From Syntrophaceae bacterium (GTDB lineage: Bacteria; Desulfobacterota; Syntrophia; Syntrophales; Smithellaceae): a stretch of DNA of 64,000 nucleotides. The notes under the pieces are model-generated. The model ran no database searches. It saw nothing but the letters and a program-made list of their open reading frames with translations, and was not told the origin of the DNA. The stretch's first letter is position 1, and every line of letters begins with the position of its first letter. The translations under genes and the position numbers were made by a program. Shown piece by piece: positions 45,058 to 54,316 of the stretch. The DNA lies in the NCBI GenBank assembly GCA_018436925.1, contig JAHDKI010000009.1, positions 147,968 to 211,967 on the forward strand, in the 5' to 3' direction.

Positions 45058-45134
45058 GGGGTCGTAGTTAAGTTGGTTATAACGCCGGCCTGTCACGCCG
45101 GAGGGCGTGGGTTCAAGTCCCATCGGCCCCGCCA
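45058..45134 (+). tRNA. tRNA-Asp (anticodon GTC)
   Basis: A 77-base cloverleaf with encoded CCA. Acceptor GGGGTCG/CGGCCCC; anticodon stem CCGGC/GCCGG encloses CTGTCAC with anticodon GTC at 45092-45094. Followed nine bases later by an intrinsic terminator. Confidence 0.96.
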
Positions 45135-45142
45135 GAAAATCG

Positions 45143-45187
45143 AAGGGAGTCGGCAATTCGCGGCTCCCTTATTTTTTGATCAAGGCT
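45143..45187 (+). terminator. Terminator of the tRNA-Val/Asp unit
   Basis: Stem AAGGGAG/CTCCCTT with a 24-base loop followed by ATTTTTT, directly downstream of tRNA-Asp. The gap to the next gene (45188-45259) holds nothing else I can support. Confidence 0.8.
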
Positions 45188-45259
45188 TGCTTTATGCCGG
45201 CGGTTGACGTAAGGTATCGAACAGATTGGTTAAAACGGAAGGGATGAAAGTCAAAACAA

Positions 45260-46132
45260 ATGGACTACGAAGGTCTGATCATCCGGCCGCCCAGCGAAGC
45301 CCAAAGTCTGCTTCTTCAAGTCACGGTCGGTTGTTCCCATAATCAATGCGCCTTTTGCGGCACATACAGACAGAAAAAATTCAAAATCAAGCCTGCGCAA
45401 CGAATTGAAGAGGATTTGCGGGAGGCGGCAACCTACGGTCGAATCGAACGCGTTTTTTTATGCGACGGCGATGCGATCATCATTCCCCATCCGCGACTCA
45501 TTGAAATTCTGAATATGATCAATGCGCATCTTCCCGGCCTCGATAGAATCGGCAGTTACGGAAACGTGAAAAGCATTCTGAAAAAATCGGTGGAAGAACT
45601 CAAAGAGCTTCGCAAATGCGGATTGAAAATCATTTATCTCGGCGTCGAAACGGGAAACGCGGAGATTCTGGAAAAAATTAAAAAAGGCGCGACCCGCGAG
45701 CGGATGATCGAAGCGGCCCGGCGCGTGAAAGAGGCGGGGATCGAACTGTCCGTTACGGTTATCCTGGGCATCGGCGGCGTCGAAAAAAGCATCGAGCACG
45801 CGATGGATACGGCCGGTCTTCTTTCGGCCATGGATCCTGATTATGTCGGCGCCCTCACACTGATGTTTGTTCCCGGGACCCCGATGTATGAGGACTACAT
45901 GAGCGGTCGATTTGTTTTGCCCGATAAAATCGGTTTTATCCGCGAGCTGTACCTGATGATCGCGCATTCCAATTTTTCAGATTGCTATTTTGCCTCCAAT
46001 CACGCCTCGAACTATGTTCCGATTCGGGCCAGACTGCCCAGACAGAAGGATAAAGTGGTCCAAAAGCTCGGAGCCATCGTTGAGGCCGGAGACACAAGCT
46101 CGATGCGGCCCGAATATTTGAGGGGATTGTAA
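45260..46132 (+). CDS. Radical SAM protein with CX4CX2C cluster motif
   Basis: A 290-residue radical S-adenosylmethionine protein. The cluster ligands are in 'VGCSHNQCAFCGTYRQKKF' (about residues 25-43); the spacing between the first two cysteines is four residues rather than the usual three, as in a YgiQ/COG1032-like clade. The rest of the TIM-barrel is recognisable ('FLCDGDAIIIPH', 'LKIIYLGVETGNAEIL'). No cobalamin-binding domain precedes it. Substrate unknown. It sits 125 bases after tRNA-Asp and 26 bases before the CorC-like gene. Confidence 0.85.
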   Translation: MDYEGLIIRPPSEAQSLLLQVTVGCSHNQCAFCGTYRQKKFKIKPAQRIEEDLREAATYGRIERVFLCDGDAIIIPHPRLIEILNMINAHLPGLDRIGSYGNVKSILKKSVEELKELRKCGLKIIYLGVETGNAEILEKIKKGATRERMIEAARRVKEAGIELSVTVILGIGGVEKSIEHAMDTAGLLSAMDPDYVGALTLMFVPGTPMYEDYMSGRFVLPDKIGFIRELYLMIAHSNFSDCYFASNHASNYVPIRARLPRQKDKVVQKLGAIVEAGDTSSMRPEYLRGL

Positions 46133-46158
46133 AAATAGGCAACGGACGAAAGACGAGT

Positions 46159-46983
46159 ATGGCCAAGATATCGGATTTTCTTTTCCGTCGCAAACCCGAT
46201 TATCTGCGTCGGAAAATCATCGAAGACCTGCTTCGGGCCCAGAAGCAGGGGCTTGTGGATGCGTCCTCCACCGAGATGATCAGAAACATGCTGGCGTTTT
46301 CCACAATTCTCGCCCGCGAGATCATGATACCCCGCACGGACATCATTGCAGTAAGCCACGAAGCCGCGCCGGAGGAAATCATCCAGCAGGCCGTTTCCTC
46401 GCGTCACACGCGGATTCCGGTTTACCGGGGCACCATTGACAACATCGTCGGCATTCTCAACATCAAAGACATTTTGCGGCATTATCCGGAAAAAATCACA
46501 ACGCCGATGCTGCTGCGCCATCTGGCCAAGCCCTACTATATTCCGGAGACCAAAAACGCCGCGCTGTTGTTTCATGAATTCAAGACGCAGAAAAAGCATA
46601 TCGCCATTGTCATTGACGAATACGGAGGAACATCCGGACTGCTGACGCTCGAAGATCTGCTCGAAGAGATCGTCGGTGACATCCGCGATGAGCATGAATC
46701 CGACGAGGACACAGGCGCAGTCAGCAAAACAACGGACGGCGCGATGATTTTCGACGGACGCACGGAGCTGGAGCGGATAGAAGAGTACCTCAACATTTCC
46801 CTGGAGCGGGGCCGATATGAAACCGTAAGCGGTTGGATCCTCAGCGCGACGAGGCGCATTCCCCACGTCGGCGAGCAATTCCGCATCGGCGAGTTGGACG
46901 TCACTATAGAAAGCGCCGATGAGCGCAGTATCAAAAAAGTGAAAATCAAAAAAAACGATCAGGCTGAAATCCATGACGAATAG
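46159..46983 (+). CDS. CBS-pair/CorC-HlyC domain protein (hemolysin-family, soluble)
   Basis: A 274-residue soluble protein: a basic N terminus, a pair of CBS domains (about 55-175, 'VSSRHTRIPVYRGTIDNIVG') and a CorC_HlyC transporter-associated domain (about 190-265, 'GAMIFDGRTELERIEEYL'). It matches CorC/YbeX, usually encoded between ybeY and lnt in proteobacteria; here ybeY lies elsewhere in the window but lnt does follow directly. CorC is linked to magnesium/cobalt efflux or ribosome-related functions. It overlaps lnt by 11 bases. Confidence 0.88.
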   Translation: MAKISDFLFRRKPDYLRRKIIEDLLRAQKQGLVDASSTEMIRNMLAFSTILAREIMIPRTDIIAVSHEAAPEEIIQQAVSSRHTRIPVYRGTIDNIVGILNIKDILRHYPEKITTPMLLRHLAKPYYIPETKNAALLFHEFKTQKKHIAIVIDEYGGTSGLLTLEDLLEEIVGDIRDEHESDEDTGAVSKTTDGAMIFDGRTELERIEEYLNISLERGRYETVSGWILSATRRIPHVGEQFRIGELDVTIESADERSIKKVKIKKNDQAEIHDE

Positions 46984-48571
46984 ACTCGACCGGTCCGAAG
47001 CGCGAAACGACGATACGGGAAATCCGGGACTTTCCGGAAGCAGACTGTTTTTCGCATTGCTTGCGGGGTTTGCGCTTTTTGTCGCCTTTCCGAAATTCGG
47101 TTTGGGTTTTTTGTCCTGGATCGCCCTGGTTCCGCTTTTTGTCGCCCTGCGGGGGATGTCATCGATCGGACGGAGTTTTTTGCTCGGATGGATTGCGGGA
47201 TTTCTGGCCCACATCGGTCTTTTATACTGGATTGCCTATGTGGCGGTTCACTACGGAAATCTTTCCTATATAACAGGCTCGGCCGTTATGCTGCTTTTGG
47301 CGGCCTACTTGAGTCTCTACACCGGGTTTTTTGCCGCCGGGATCGTCTGTTTTAGGGGCCGGATTCCGCTTTGGCTTTCGGCGCCCGTCTTATGGGTGTG
47401 TCTGGAGTATCTCAAATCCTATTTGTTTTCGGGTTTTCCCTGGGCGAATCTCGGCTACTCCCAGTATCAGAATCTTGCGTTCATCCAAATGGCCGATCTG
47501 ACGGGTGTTTACGGAATATCCTTTCTGATTGTCCTGTTGAATGTTGCGCTGTATGGCATCATCCGGAAAAGAAGCAAAAGCGCCTATGCGCTGGCAGGAT
47601 GCGTCATGCTGTTATGGGCGGCCGCCTACACCTACGGATTTGTCCGCATCCAGCAGATCGAAAGTTTTGTTCATGAAGGGCGCCCCGTCGAGGTGTCGCT
47701 TATTCAGGGGAATATCGATCAATCCGTGAAATGGAACCCCTCGTTTCAGGAAGAAACACTCAAAATTTATGAAACGCTTTCTCTTCAGGCAAAACACAGC
47801 GGAGGTCTGATCGTCTGGCCGGAAACCGCTGTTCCTTTTCTCTTCAGCGGGCAGGGCGATTATAGCCGCCGCGTGCGGGCAGTGGCTCAAAAAACCGGCA
47901 ACCATTTACTGTTCGGCGCCATGAGCTACGCCGATCAAAAAGGGGAAACTGATTTTTACAACAGCGCCTATCTGCTGTCTCCGACGGGCGAAGTCTCAGG
48001 CAAATACGACAAGGTGCATTTGGTGCCCTACGGCGAATATGTTCCTCTGCGGGATGTCTTTCCGTTCGTCAGAGCCTTGACCGCGGGCATCGGAGATTTC
48101 GCCAGGGGCGAAGGCTATAAACCCCTGGCAATGAACGGCGAAAAGATCGGTGTGCTGATTTGCTATGAAGCGATCCTTCCGCACGCCGCCCGAACTTATA
48201 AGACACAAGGGGCCGGGCTTTTAGTGAACATCACCAACGACGCCTGGTTCGGCACGACATCCGCGCCGTATCAACACCTTTCCATGGCGATTTTCCGTTC
48301 CGTGGAAACCCGTCTTTTTCTGGTTCGCGCCGCCAACACGGGAATCTCCTGCGTCGTCGATCCAAAAGGCAGGATCGTCGCCAATACGGATATTTTCAAG
48401 CAGGACAGGATTTCCGCCCAGGCGCGGTTTCTTTCGATTTCGACCGTCTATGCGCGATTCGGAGACTGGTTTCCCGCTGGATGTTTCGCGTTGATAGCCG
48501 GTATGATTCTATGGACGATAAAAGGGAGGTGGCGAGATGCCAGTCGAAAACATTCAGGAAACCGTCAGTGA
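46973..48571 (+). CDS. lnt: Apolipoprotein N-acyltransferase
   Basis: Adds the third acyl chain to the N-terminal Cys of lipoproteins, so the organism has an outer membrane. The 532-residue protein has about eight membrane helices (first 210 residues and one at the end) and a nitrilase-like periplasmic domain: Glu in 'IVWPETAVPF', Lys in 'KYDKVHLVPYGEYVPLR', Cys in 'GVLICYEAILP', then 'NITNDAWFG'. It overlaps corC-like by 11 bases and prfB by 35 bases. Confidence 0.95.
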   Translation: MTNRLDRSEARNDDTGNPGLSGSRLFFALLAGFALFVAFPKFGLGFLSWIALVPLFVALRGMSSIGRSFLLGWIAGFLAHIGLLYWIAYVAVHYGNLSYITGSAVMLLLAAYLSLYTGFFAAGIVCFRGRIPLWLSAPVLWVCLEYLKSYLFSGFPWANLGYSQYQNLAFIQMADLTGVYGISFLIVLLNVALYGIIRKRSKSAYALAGCVMLLWAAAYTYGFVRIQQIESFVHEGRPVEVSLIQGNIDQSVKWNPSFQEETLKIYETLSLQAKHSGGLIVWPETAVPFLFSGQGDYSRRVRAVAQKTGNHLLFGAMSYADQKGETDFYNSAYLLSPTGEVSGKYDKVHLVPYGEYVPLRDVFPFVRALTAGIGDFARGEGYKPLAMNGEKIGVLICYEAILPHAARTYKTQGAGLLVNITNDAWFGTTSAPYQHLSMAIFRSVETRLFLVRAANTGISCVVDPKGRIVANTDIFKQDRISAQARFLSISTVYARFGDWFPAGCFALIAGMILWTIKGRWRDASRKHSGNRQ

Positions 48572-49647
48572 TTTGAAAAAACGCATAGCCTATATCGGAG
48601 ACTGTCTTTGACGTCGGTGAACTGAAGTTAAAAATTAAGGATCTGGAAGTATTGTCCGCAGGAAAAGATTTCTGGGAGGATCAGGATAAGGCCCGTCAGA
48701 TTCTTCAGAAAAAAACGCAACTGTCCGACAAGCTCGAAGGATGGCAATCCCTCGAGCAGCGGATCGTCGAAATGGAAAGCCTCTGGGAGATTGCCGCCGA
48801 AGAAAAAGATCAGCCCGTGCTCGACGATATCGCGCGCGAACTCGACGCGCTTGATTCCGACGTCCGCAATGAAGAGCTCAAGATGATGCTCGCCAGCGAA
48901 CAGGATGTCATGGACGCCATTGTCTCGATCCATGCCGGCGCGGGCGGCACGGAAGCCCAGGACTGGGTGGAGATGCTCCTGCGCATGTATCTGCGATGGG
49001 CGGAAAAAAATAATTTCAAAACCAGCATCATCGACTATCTGCCCGGCGACGAAGCGGGCATCAAGAGCGTGACCTTTACCCTGGAAGGAGAATACGCCTA
49101 CGGCTACGCCAAGGCGGAAATCGGCATTCACCGGCTGGTTCGCATTTCGCCGTTTGATGCCGGTGGGCGGCGTCACACGTCGTTTGCATCGGTGTTTGTT
49201 TATCCCGAAGTGGATGACGAAATTAAAATCGACATTCGGGACGAAGACCTGAGAATCGATACTTTCCGCGCGGGCGGGAAGGGCGGGCAGCACGTCAACA
49301 AAACGGACTCGGCCGTTCGCATCACGCATTTGCCCACGGGTATCGTCGTGCAATGCCAGAATGAACGGTCGCAGCATAAAAACAAATCGATGGCGATGAA
49401 ATATCTGAAGTCGCGTTTGTATGAAAGAGAATTGCAGCAAAAGAACGAAAAGCTCGACGAGGAAAACAAGCAGAAAAAGGATATTGCCTGGGGAAGCCAG
49501 ATTCGGTCTTACGTTTTGCATCCCTACAAACTGGTGAAAGATCATCGCACCAATCTGGAAACCGGCAACACGCAAAGAGTACTCGACGGAGATATTGACG
49601 ACTTTATTCAGGCGTATCTGATGAACGCCGGACCGGATCGGTCCTGA
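48537..49647 (+). CDS. prfB: Peptide chain release factor 2 (programmed +1 frameshift)
   Basis: Recognises UGA and UAA stop codons. The gene is read as 48537-48608 then 48610-49647: after 24 codons an in-frame UGA (48609-48611) follows CTT, the RF2 autoregulatory slip site 'CTTTGAC', with a GGAG-like element upstream. Joined, the product is 369 residues with the SPF tripeptide region ('ISPFDAGGRRHTS') and the catalytic GGQ ('RAGGKGGQHVNKTDSAV'). The start ATG 48537 (GGGAGG upstream) lies inside the end of lnt. Annotators that ignore the shift place the start near 48652. Confidence 0.96.
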
Positions 49648-49707
49648 TGGAGGCGTGGGCGAAGGCGTCAGGAAGTGACGGAATTCACAAAATAATGCGA
49701 TAATCGT

Positions 49708-49735
49708 TTGTCAAAAGGACGAAATGTGCTATATG
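49708..49735 (+). promoter_or_regulatory. Candidate promoter for the MltD-like gene
   Basis: TTGTCA (49708-49713), a 16-base spacer and TATATG (49730-49735). The 130-base leader that follows carries a tandem decamer (49741-49760) and a hairpin AAACACCG/CGGTGTTT (49766-49798) with an inner TCCA/TGGA stem but no T-run. Confidence 0.5.
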
Positions 49736-49864
49736 ACGCCCGAAGACGCACGAAGACGCAAGCGGAAACACCGGACATCCATTGTGTGGACGGTGTTTAA
49801 AATGAAAAGGAAATCATAATCACCCGGCCGTTCGCGGCGCTGTTATAGTCATCAGGAGTTTGTC

Positions 49865-51553
49865 ATGAGGATATTGGTGTCTTTCATTCCGGGAATCTGT
49901 CTGCTGTTTGTGCTGATCCTGTCGCTGCACAATCCCCAAAATGCGCACGCTCAGTGGCTCGATTTCTTCAAGACGAAATCGGAAGAACAACAGACGGAAC
50001 AAACGCCATGTGAACCGGCGATCACCCCGAGCACTGAAACCGCATCCGATGCCGACGCAGGCATGCCCGACCCTCCGGCGGATGCGGCTGCCGAAGCTGA
50101 AGCGCAAACGGAAGAAGAAAAGGCGCAGACGGCGGAAGAAGAACAGGATCTGATGGAAAAGGCCCTCGAACTGCTCGCGTCCGCCGAGGAATGCTGGGTC
50201 AAGGAAGATATAGAAAATACGCTTATCATCCTCGATAAGGCCTACGCCCTGATCCTGGAAACAAACGGCGATCCGACGATTGCCAGACAAAAAGACGACC
50301 TGCGTCTGCTCATTTCACGAAAAATCATTGCCGTTTATTCCTCTCTGCAGACCGGAACCAACGGCACCGCCAGCGAGATTCCGTTAAAGATGAATGCCGA
50401 TGTGGAAAAGGAGATCCGTTCATTTCAGGGGCCGGAACGGGAATTCTTTCTCTCCTCGTACCGCCGATCCGCGATGTTCCGAGACATCATTATTGAAGAA
50501 CTGCGCAGCGCAGGCATGCCTGAAGAACTTGTCTGGCTGCCGCTGGTTGAAAGCGGATTCAAAGTCGGAGCGCTTTCCCGGGCTCGCGCTTTGGGGCTTT
50601 GGCAATTTATTCCCTCCACCGGATACAAATTCGGCCTGACGCGAGACGAGTGGATGGATGAGCGCATGGACGTGATCAAATCAACGCGGGCCGCAATCGC
50701 CTATCTCAAAGAGCTGCACGGCATGTTCGGAGACTGGCTGACGGTTCTGGCCGCCTATAACTGCGGCGAAGGAAGAGTGTTGCGGGTCATTTCTCGACAG
50801 CATCTGAATTATTTTGATCGTTTCTGGGATTTATACAGCCAGTTGCCTTACGAGACGGCGCGTTACGTTCCGCGCTTTCTGGCCACCGTGCATATTGTGA
50901 AAAATCCCGAAAAATACGGCTTTAATTTGCAGGAGTCGGCCGAGGCCAGTCTGAATTATGAGAAGGTCAAAGTCGATCGAATGATGAAAATTCAGGATAT
51001 CGCGGCAAAGCTTGAGGTGTCCGAGGAGATGATGCACATTCTCAATGCGGAGCTGCGCTACAAAATGACGCCGAATCGTCCCTACGAACTCAAAATTCCC
51101 AACGGTATGGCCGAGCAGTTTCAACTGGTCGAGGCGGACATTCCATCGGCGGAAAAACCCCGATTCGCGCCGAGCGCTTCTTTTGTCCGACACCGCGTCA
51201 GAAGCGGGGAAACGATCTCCACGATCGCCAGGCGTTATCGGACCTCCACCACAGCCATTATTCGATTGAACAATCTTCGTCGAAACGGCCTAATCGTTGC
51301 GGGACAGGTGATTCGCGTTCCCGTTTCGTCAAGGACTGTCGCCGTATCTCAGCCTTCGGCCGTAAATCAGGGCGGAAATCAGAAGTACTACACAATTCAA
51401 CGAGGGGATACGCTTCTGGGAATCGCAAGGCGATTCAACATCTCCGTTGATACGCTGAAGAAAATCAATAATCTGAAGTCCAATCAAATTCAGGCGGGGC
51501 AGTTGCTGCGATTGTCCGGACTTGACGCTGTAAAAGCGGAAAAGCCGGCCTGA
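49865..51553 (+). CDS. Membrane-bound lytic transglycosylase D-like with two LysM domains
   Basis: A 562-residue exported murein transglycosylase. A signal sequence (about 5-27) is followed by an acidic, low-complexity region (about 40-100), the SLT domain with catalytic Glu in 'LVESGFKVGALSRARALG' and 'LWQFIPSTGYKFGL', and two LysM repeats (starting 'HRVRSGETISTIARRY' and 'YTIQRGDTLLGIARRF'). Layout is that of MltD; a lipobox is not clear, so outer-membrane anchoring is uncertain. The gene is flanked by its own promoter and converges with ybeY. Confidence 0.93.
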   Translation: MRILVSFIPGICLLFVLILSLHNPQNAHAQWLDFFKTKSEEQQTEQTPCEPAITPSTETASDADAGMPDPPADAAAEAEAQTEEEKAQTAEEEQDLMEKALELLASAEECWVKEDIENTLIILDKAYALILETNGDPTIARQKDDLRLLISRKIIAVYSSLQTGTNGTASEIPLKMNADVEKEIRSFQGPEREFFLSSYRRSAMFRDIIIEELRSAGMPEELVWLPLVESGFKVGALSRARALGLWQFIPSTGYKFGLTRDEWMDERMDVIKSTRAAIAYLKELHGMFGDWLTVLAAYNCGEGRVLRVISRQHLNYFDRFWDLYSQLPYETARYVPRFLATVHIVKNPEKYGFNLQESAEASLNYEKVKVDRMMKIQDIAAKLEVSEEMMHILNAELRYKMTPNRPYELKIPNGMAEQFQLVEADIPSAEKPRFAPSASFVRHRVRSGETISTIARRYRTSTTAIIRLNNLRRNGLIVAGQVIRVPVSSRTVAVSQPSAVNQGGNQKYYTIQRGDTLLGIARRFNISVDTLKKINNLKSNQIQAGQLLRLSGLDAVKAEKPA

Positions 51554-51594
51554 GGAAAACGGCGATCGCAAAGATCGATGGCGCGAGCGCGATC

Positions 51595-52047
51595 CTATCT
51601 TAACGGACTGAGCGCCAGAAAATTAAAAAGCTCTTTTTCTTTCTTTCGCATTTTAGCGGCTTCCTGAGGCGTCGTGCCTTCATGATTATAACCCAGCAGA
51701 TGCAGTAACCCGTGAATGATCAGAAAGGCCAGTTCTTCATCAAGCGTCAATCGGCCTTTCTCGGCGTCGGCCAGCGCCGTTTCCGCTGAAATGATGATAT
51801 CCCCCAAAACCGCCGGGTTGACCCCGCCGAAATCCCCTTCCTGAAGAGAAAAAGAAATGACATTGGTGGGGCGGTCTTTGCCGAGGTAGTCCCTGTTGAT
51901 GACTTGAATTTGCGCGTCATCGACAAAGGTGATGCTGATTTCCTTGTCCTTGCAGTCCAGCGTTTTCAGAAGTTTTGTCGTCATCGTCCGCAGGCGCCGC
52001 TTATCGATCTTAACTCGCTTCTGCCGATTTTCGATTTGAATAATCAT
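51595..52047 (-). CDS. ybeY: rRNA maturation endoribonuclease YbeY
   Basis: A 150-residue single-strand endoribonuclease involved in 16S rRNA 3' processing and ribosome quality control. The zinc triad is in 'LIIHGLLHLLGYNHE' (H-x3-H-x5-H). The usual 'ISFVDDAQIQVINRDYLGKD' and 'TNVISFSLQEGDFGG' segments are kept. It overlaps the end of pgpH by 38 bases; phoH-pgpH-ybeY is a widely conserved order. Confidence 0.96.
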   Translation of the reverse strand: MIIQIENRQKRVKIDKRRLRTMTTKLLKTLDCKDKEISITFVDDAQIQVINRDYLGKDRPTNVISFSLQEGDFGGVNPAVLGDIIISAETALADAEKGRLTLDEELAFLIIHGLLHLLGYNHEGTTPQEAAKMRKKEKELFNFLALSPLR

Positions 52048-54313
52048 TGGCGTCTTTCTTCCCGTTGGTTTCTTTATGGGGGGCTTCCGGGTAATCGATG
52101 CGGTGATGGAAGATGCCCGTCAGAATCCGTGTGAAGGTTTCCGCGATCGTATTGAGATCCTTGAGCGTCAGCTCGCAATCGTCGAGCTGGCCGTCCATGT
52201 AAACCTTTTCGATGCGTTCCCTGACCAGCGAACGGATTCTGGCCGGCGTCGGATTGGTGAGGGTTCTCGAAGAGGCTTCAATGACGTCGCCCAGCATAAC
52301 CAGGCCCGCTTCGCGCGTTTGGGGCTTGGGCCCCGGATATCTGAAGTCGTTTTCCGTGAGCGATCGCAGGGATTCATCTTTGTTCTTTTTCGCTTTGTCA
52401 TAGAAATAACTGACCAGCGACGTGCCATGATGCTCGCGGATGATGTTGATGATCGGTTGGCCGAGCTTGGCTTCCTGCGCGAGTTCGCAGCCTTCCTTGA
52501 CGTGGGAAATAATGACCAGCGAACTCATCTTCGGCGAGAGCTTGTCGTGCCGGTTGTCGAATCCTGGCTGATTCTCGATGAAGTATTGAGGCTTGGCAAG
52601 CTTTCCGATATCGTGATAATAGGCGCTGACTTTCGCTAAAAGCGCATTGGCGCCGATCGCCTCGGCGGCGGCTTCCACCAGCGAGGCGACGATAATGCTG
52701 TGGTGGTAGGTGCCGGGCGCTTCAATGATCATGCGCTGAAACAAAGGCTGATTCAAATTGGCCAGCTCCAGCAGCTTGATATATGTGATGAACCCGAACA
52801 GACTTTCAAAAATCGGCGTGATGCCGGCGACGAGAATGCCGGTGATCAAACCGCCGGCCAGGCCCATCATCAGTCGGAGCGGAAGATCGTTGAGCAGATT
52901 TCCGTATAAAAGATTCAGGCAAAGGATTGCCGCCATGTTGATGACGCCCAGAAAAATGCCGACTTTAAGAAAAGCGGAGCGCTGACGGCTGCTGACGATA
53001 TGGTAGGACGCGGCAATCGAGCCCAGAAAAGCGAAAAGAGGAATCAGCATTTTCCCTTCAAAAAGCGGGCTGACTAAAAAAGAAATCAAAACGCTCATGA
53101 TCAATGCCATGTTGCGGTTGACCAGCACCGCCATGATCATCGCGCCGCAGGCGAAGGGAATGGCGAAATAACACGCCTCGACCGGCAGAGCGGGGAAAGC
53201 CCGGTTGACGGCAACGGCGATAAAAATGCCCGCCTTGATCAAAATGATCTGCAAGATGGCGACAATCGCGAAGACGAGAAAATCCGCATTAGAGCGGGGC
53301 GCGGACCTAAACCAGTTTCTCGTTCTCCAGAAATATAAAAGCAGGGACAAAAACAAAGTGGTTAAAAAGATGCCTAAAACCATCGCGGCGGCCGATACTT
53401 TATCGTCCGTGACGGATTTGTAGAAGGCTTCAAGTTTAGCCATCTCCAGATGTCCGATCTTTTCGCCTTCGCGGACAATCATTTCATTTTTTTGAACCTG
53501 GAAATAAACCGGTTTGACCTCGTCTTGCGCGGCCGCTTTTCTCTGCTGCGTCGTGTCCGCATTATAAGACAGATTCGGAACAATTACTTTTTTTAAAATC
53601 GAAAAGGTCTGGCGCCGTTGATTCGGTTGTGTCCGGCTGATTGCGGCGTTCACCGACTGCATTAAAACGGCGTCGATGTTTTTAATAGTCTTGATAAAGC
53701 TGATGTCCTTGAAATTCTCTTCCACACGTGTGTTGAGATTGACGAGCGTAATGCCGAGATCGCGTTCCTGTTTCTGAAAAGTGTGCCCCGTGATCAGATT
53801 TTTCTCGTAAAAGGCGCTGAGGATCCGGTTGATTTTAGGCAACAGGTCGCCTGTGGCTGTCCCGGTTTTCAGGAAACTGAATTCCTGATCGGACAAGGAA
53901 ATCCCCAATCGTTGTTCAAGTTCGGTTTTGGACGAAAACGCATCCCGCTCCGAAAGGACGCGGACGAGTTTACTGTAAAGCGTGATGGCGATTTCCGCGT
54001 CGTAATCAAAAACCGACCGGACATTCTCTGCGGCCTCAAACCGTTTTTTGCGCGTGGAATTTTCATCCTCGACCAGAAAATCGCGATCCGCTTTGATGTT
54101 GTCCTGCGCGATCATCCCGTGCTTGTAGGTCGGTTTGGATTCGTAGAAGTTGGGCGCAAGCAGAAGCGTCAGGCCGACACTGAGAAAAAGAAGAATCACC
54201 ACGCGTTGAAACGTGATATTCCCTAGAAATTCAAGGGATATTCTGCTTTTGCCGTTAAAGCGGCGAAACAGGGAATTTAGTTGATGCCATACGAAATCAA
54301 GAGGTTTCATCAT
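52010..54313 (-). CDS. Cyclic-di-AMP phosphodiesterase PgpH-like (7TM-HD protein)
   Basis: A 767-residue membrane phosphohydrolase. One N-terminal helix (about 32-50), a large extracytoplasmic 7TMR-HDED domain (about 55-300), seven membrane helices (about 305-500) and a cytoplasmic HD domain with 'YHHSIIVASLVEAAAEAIG' and 'AYYHDIGKLAKPQYF' (HD pair). PgpH hydrolyses c-di-AMP in Firmicutes; the same activity is likely here but the nucleotide is inferred from family. It is four bases after phoH and overlaps ybeY. Confidence 0.9.
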   Translation of the reverse strand: MMKPLDFVWHQLNSLFRRFNGKSRISLEFLGNITFQRVVILLFLSVGLTLLLAPNFYESKPTYKHGMIAQDNIKADRDFLVEDENSTRKKRFEAAENVRSVFDYDAEIAITLYSKLVRVLSERDAFSSKTELEQRLGISLSDQEFSFLKTGTATGDLLPKINRILSAFYEKNLITGHTFQKQERDLGITLVNLNTRVEENFKDISFIKTIKNIDAVLMQSVNAAISRTQPNQRRQTFSILKKVIVPNLSYNADTTQQRKAAAQDEVKPVYFQVQKNEMIVREGEKIGHLEMAKLEAFYKSVTDDKVSAAAMVLGIFLTTLFLSLLLYFWRTRNWFRSAPRSNADFLVFAIVAILQIILIKAGIFIAVAVNRAFPALPVEACYFAIPFACGAMIMAVLVNRNMALIMSVLISFLVSPLFEGKMLIPLFAFLGSIAASYHIVSSRQRSAFLKVGIFLGVINMAAILCLNLLYGNLLNDLPLRLMMGLAGGLITGILVAGITPIFESLFGFITYIKLLELANLNQPLFQRMIIEAPGTYHHSIIVASLVEAAAEAIGANALLAKVSAYYHDIGKLAKPQYFIENQPGFDNRHDKLSPKMSSLVIISHVKEGCELAQEAKLGQPIINIIREHHGTSLVSYFYDKAKKNKDESLRSLTENDFRYPGPKPQTREAGLVMLGDVIEASSRTLTNPTPARIRSLVRERIEKVYMDGQLDDCELTLKDLNTIAETFTRILTGIFHHRIDYPEAPHKETNGKKDANDYSNRKSAEAS

Positions 54314-54316
54314 GTA

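Noticed and set aside
46012..49575. Large minus-strand frames opposite the corC-like gene and prfB (46012-47214, 48628-49575)
   Set aside because: Both strands look open, but only the plus-strand proteins have domains and family length.
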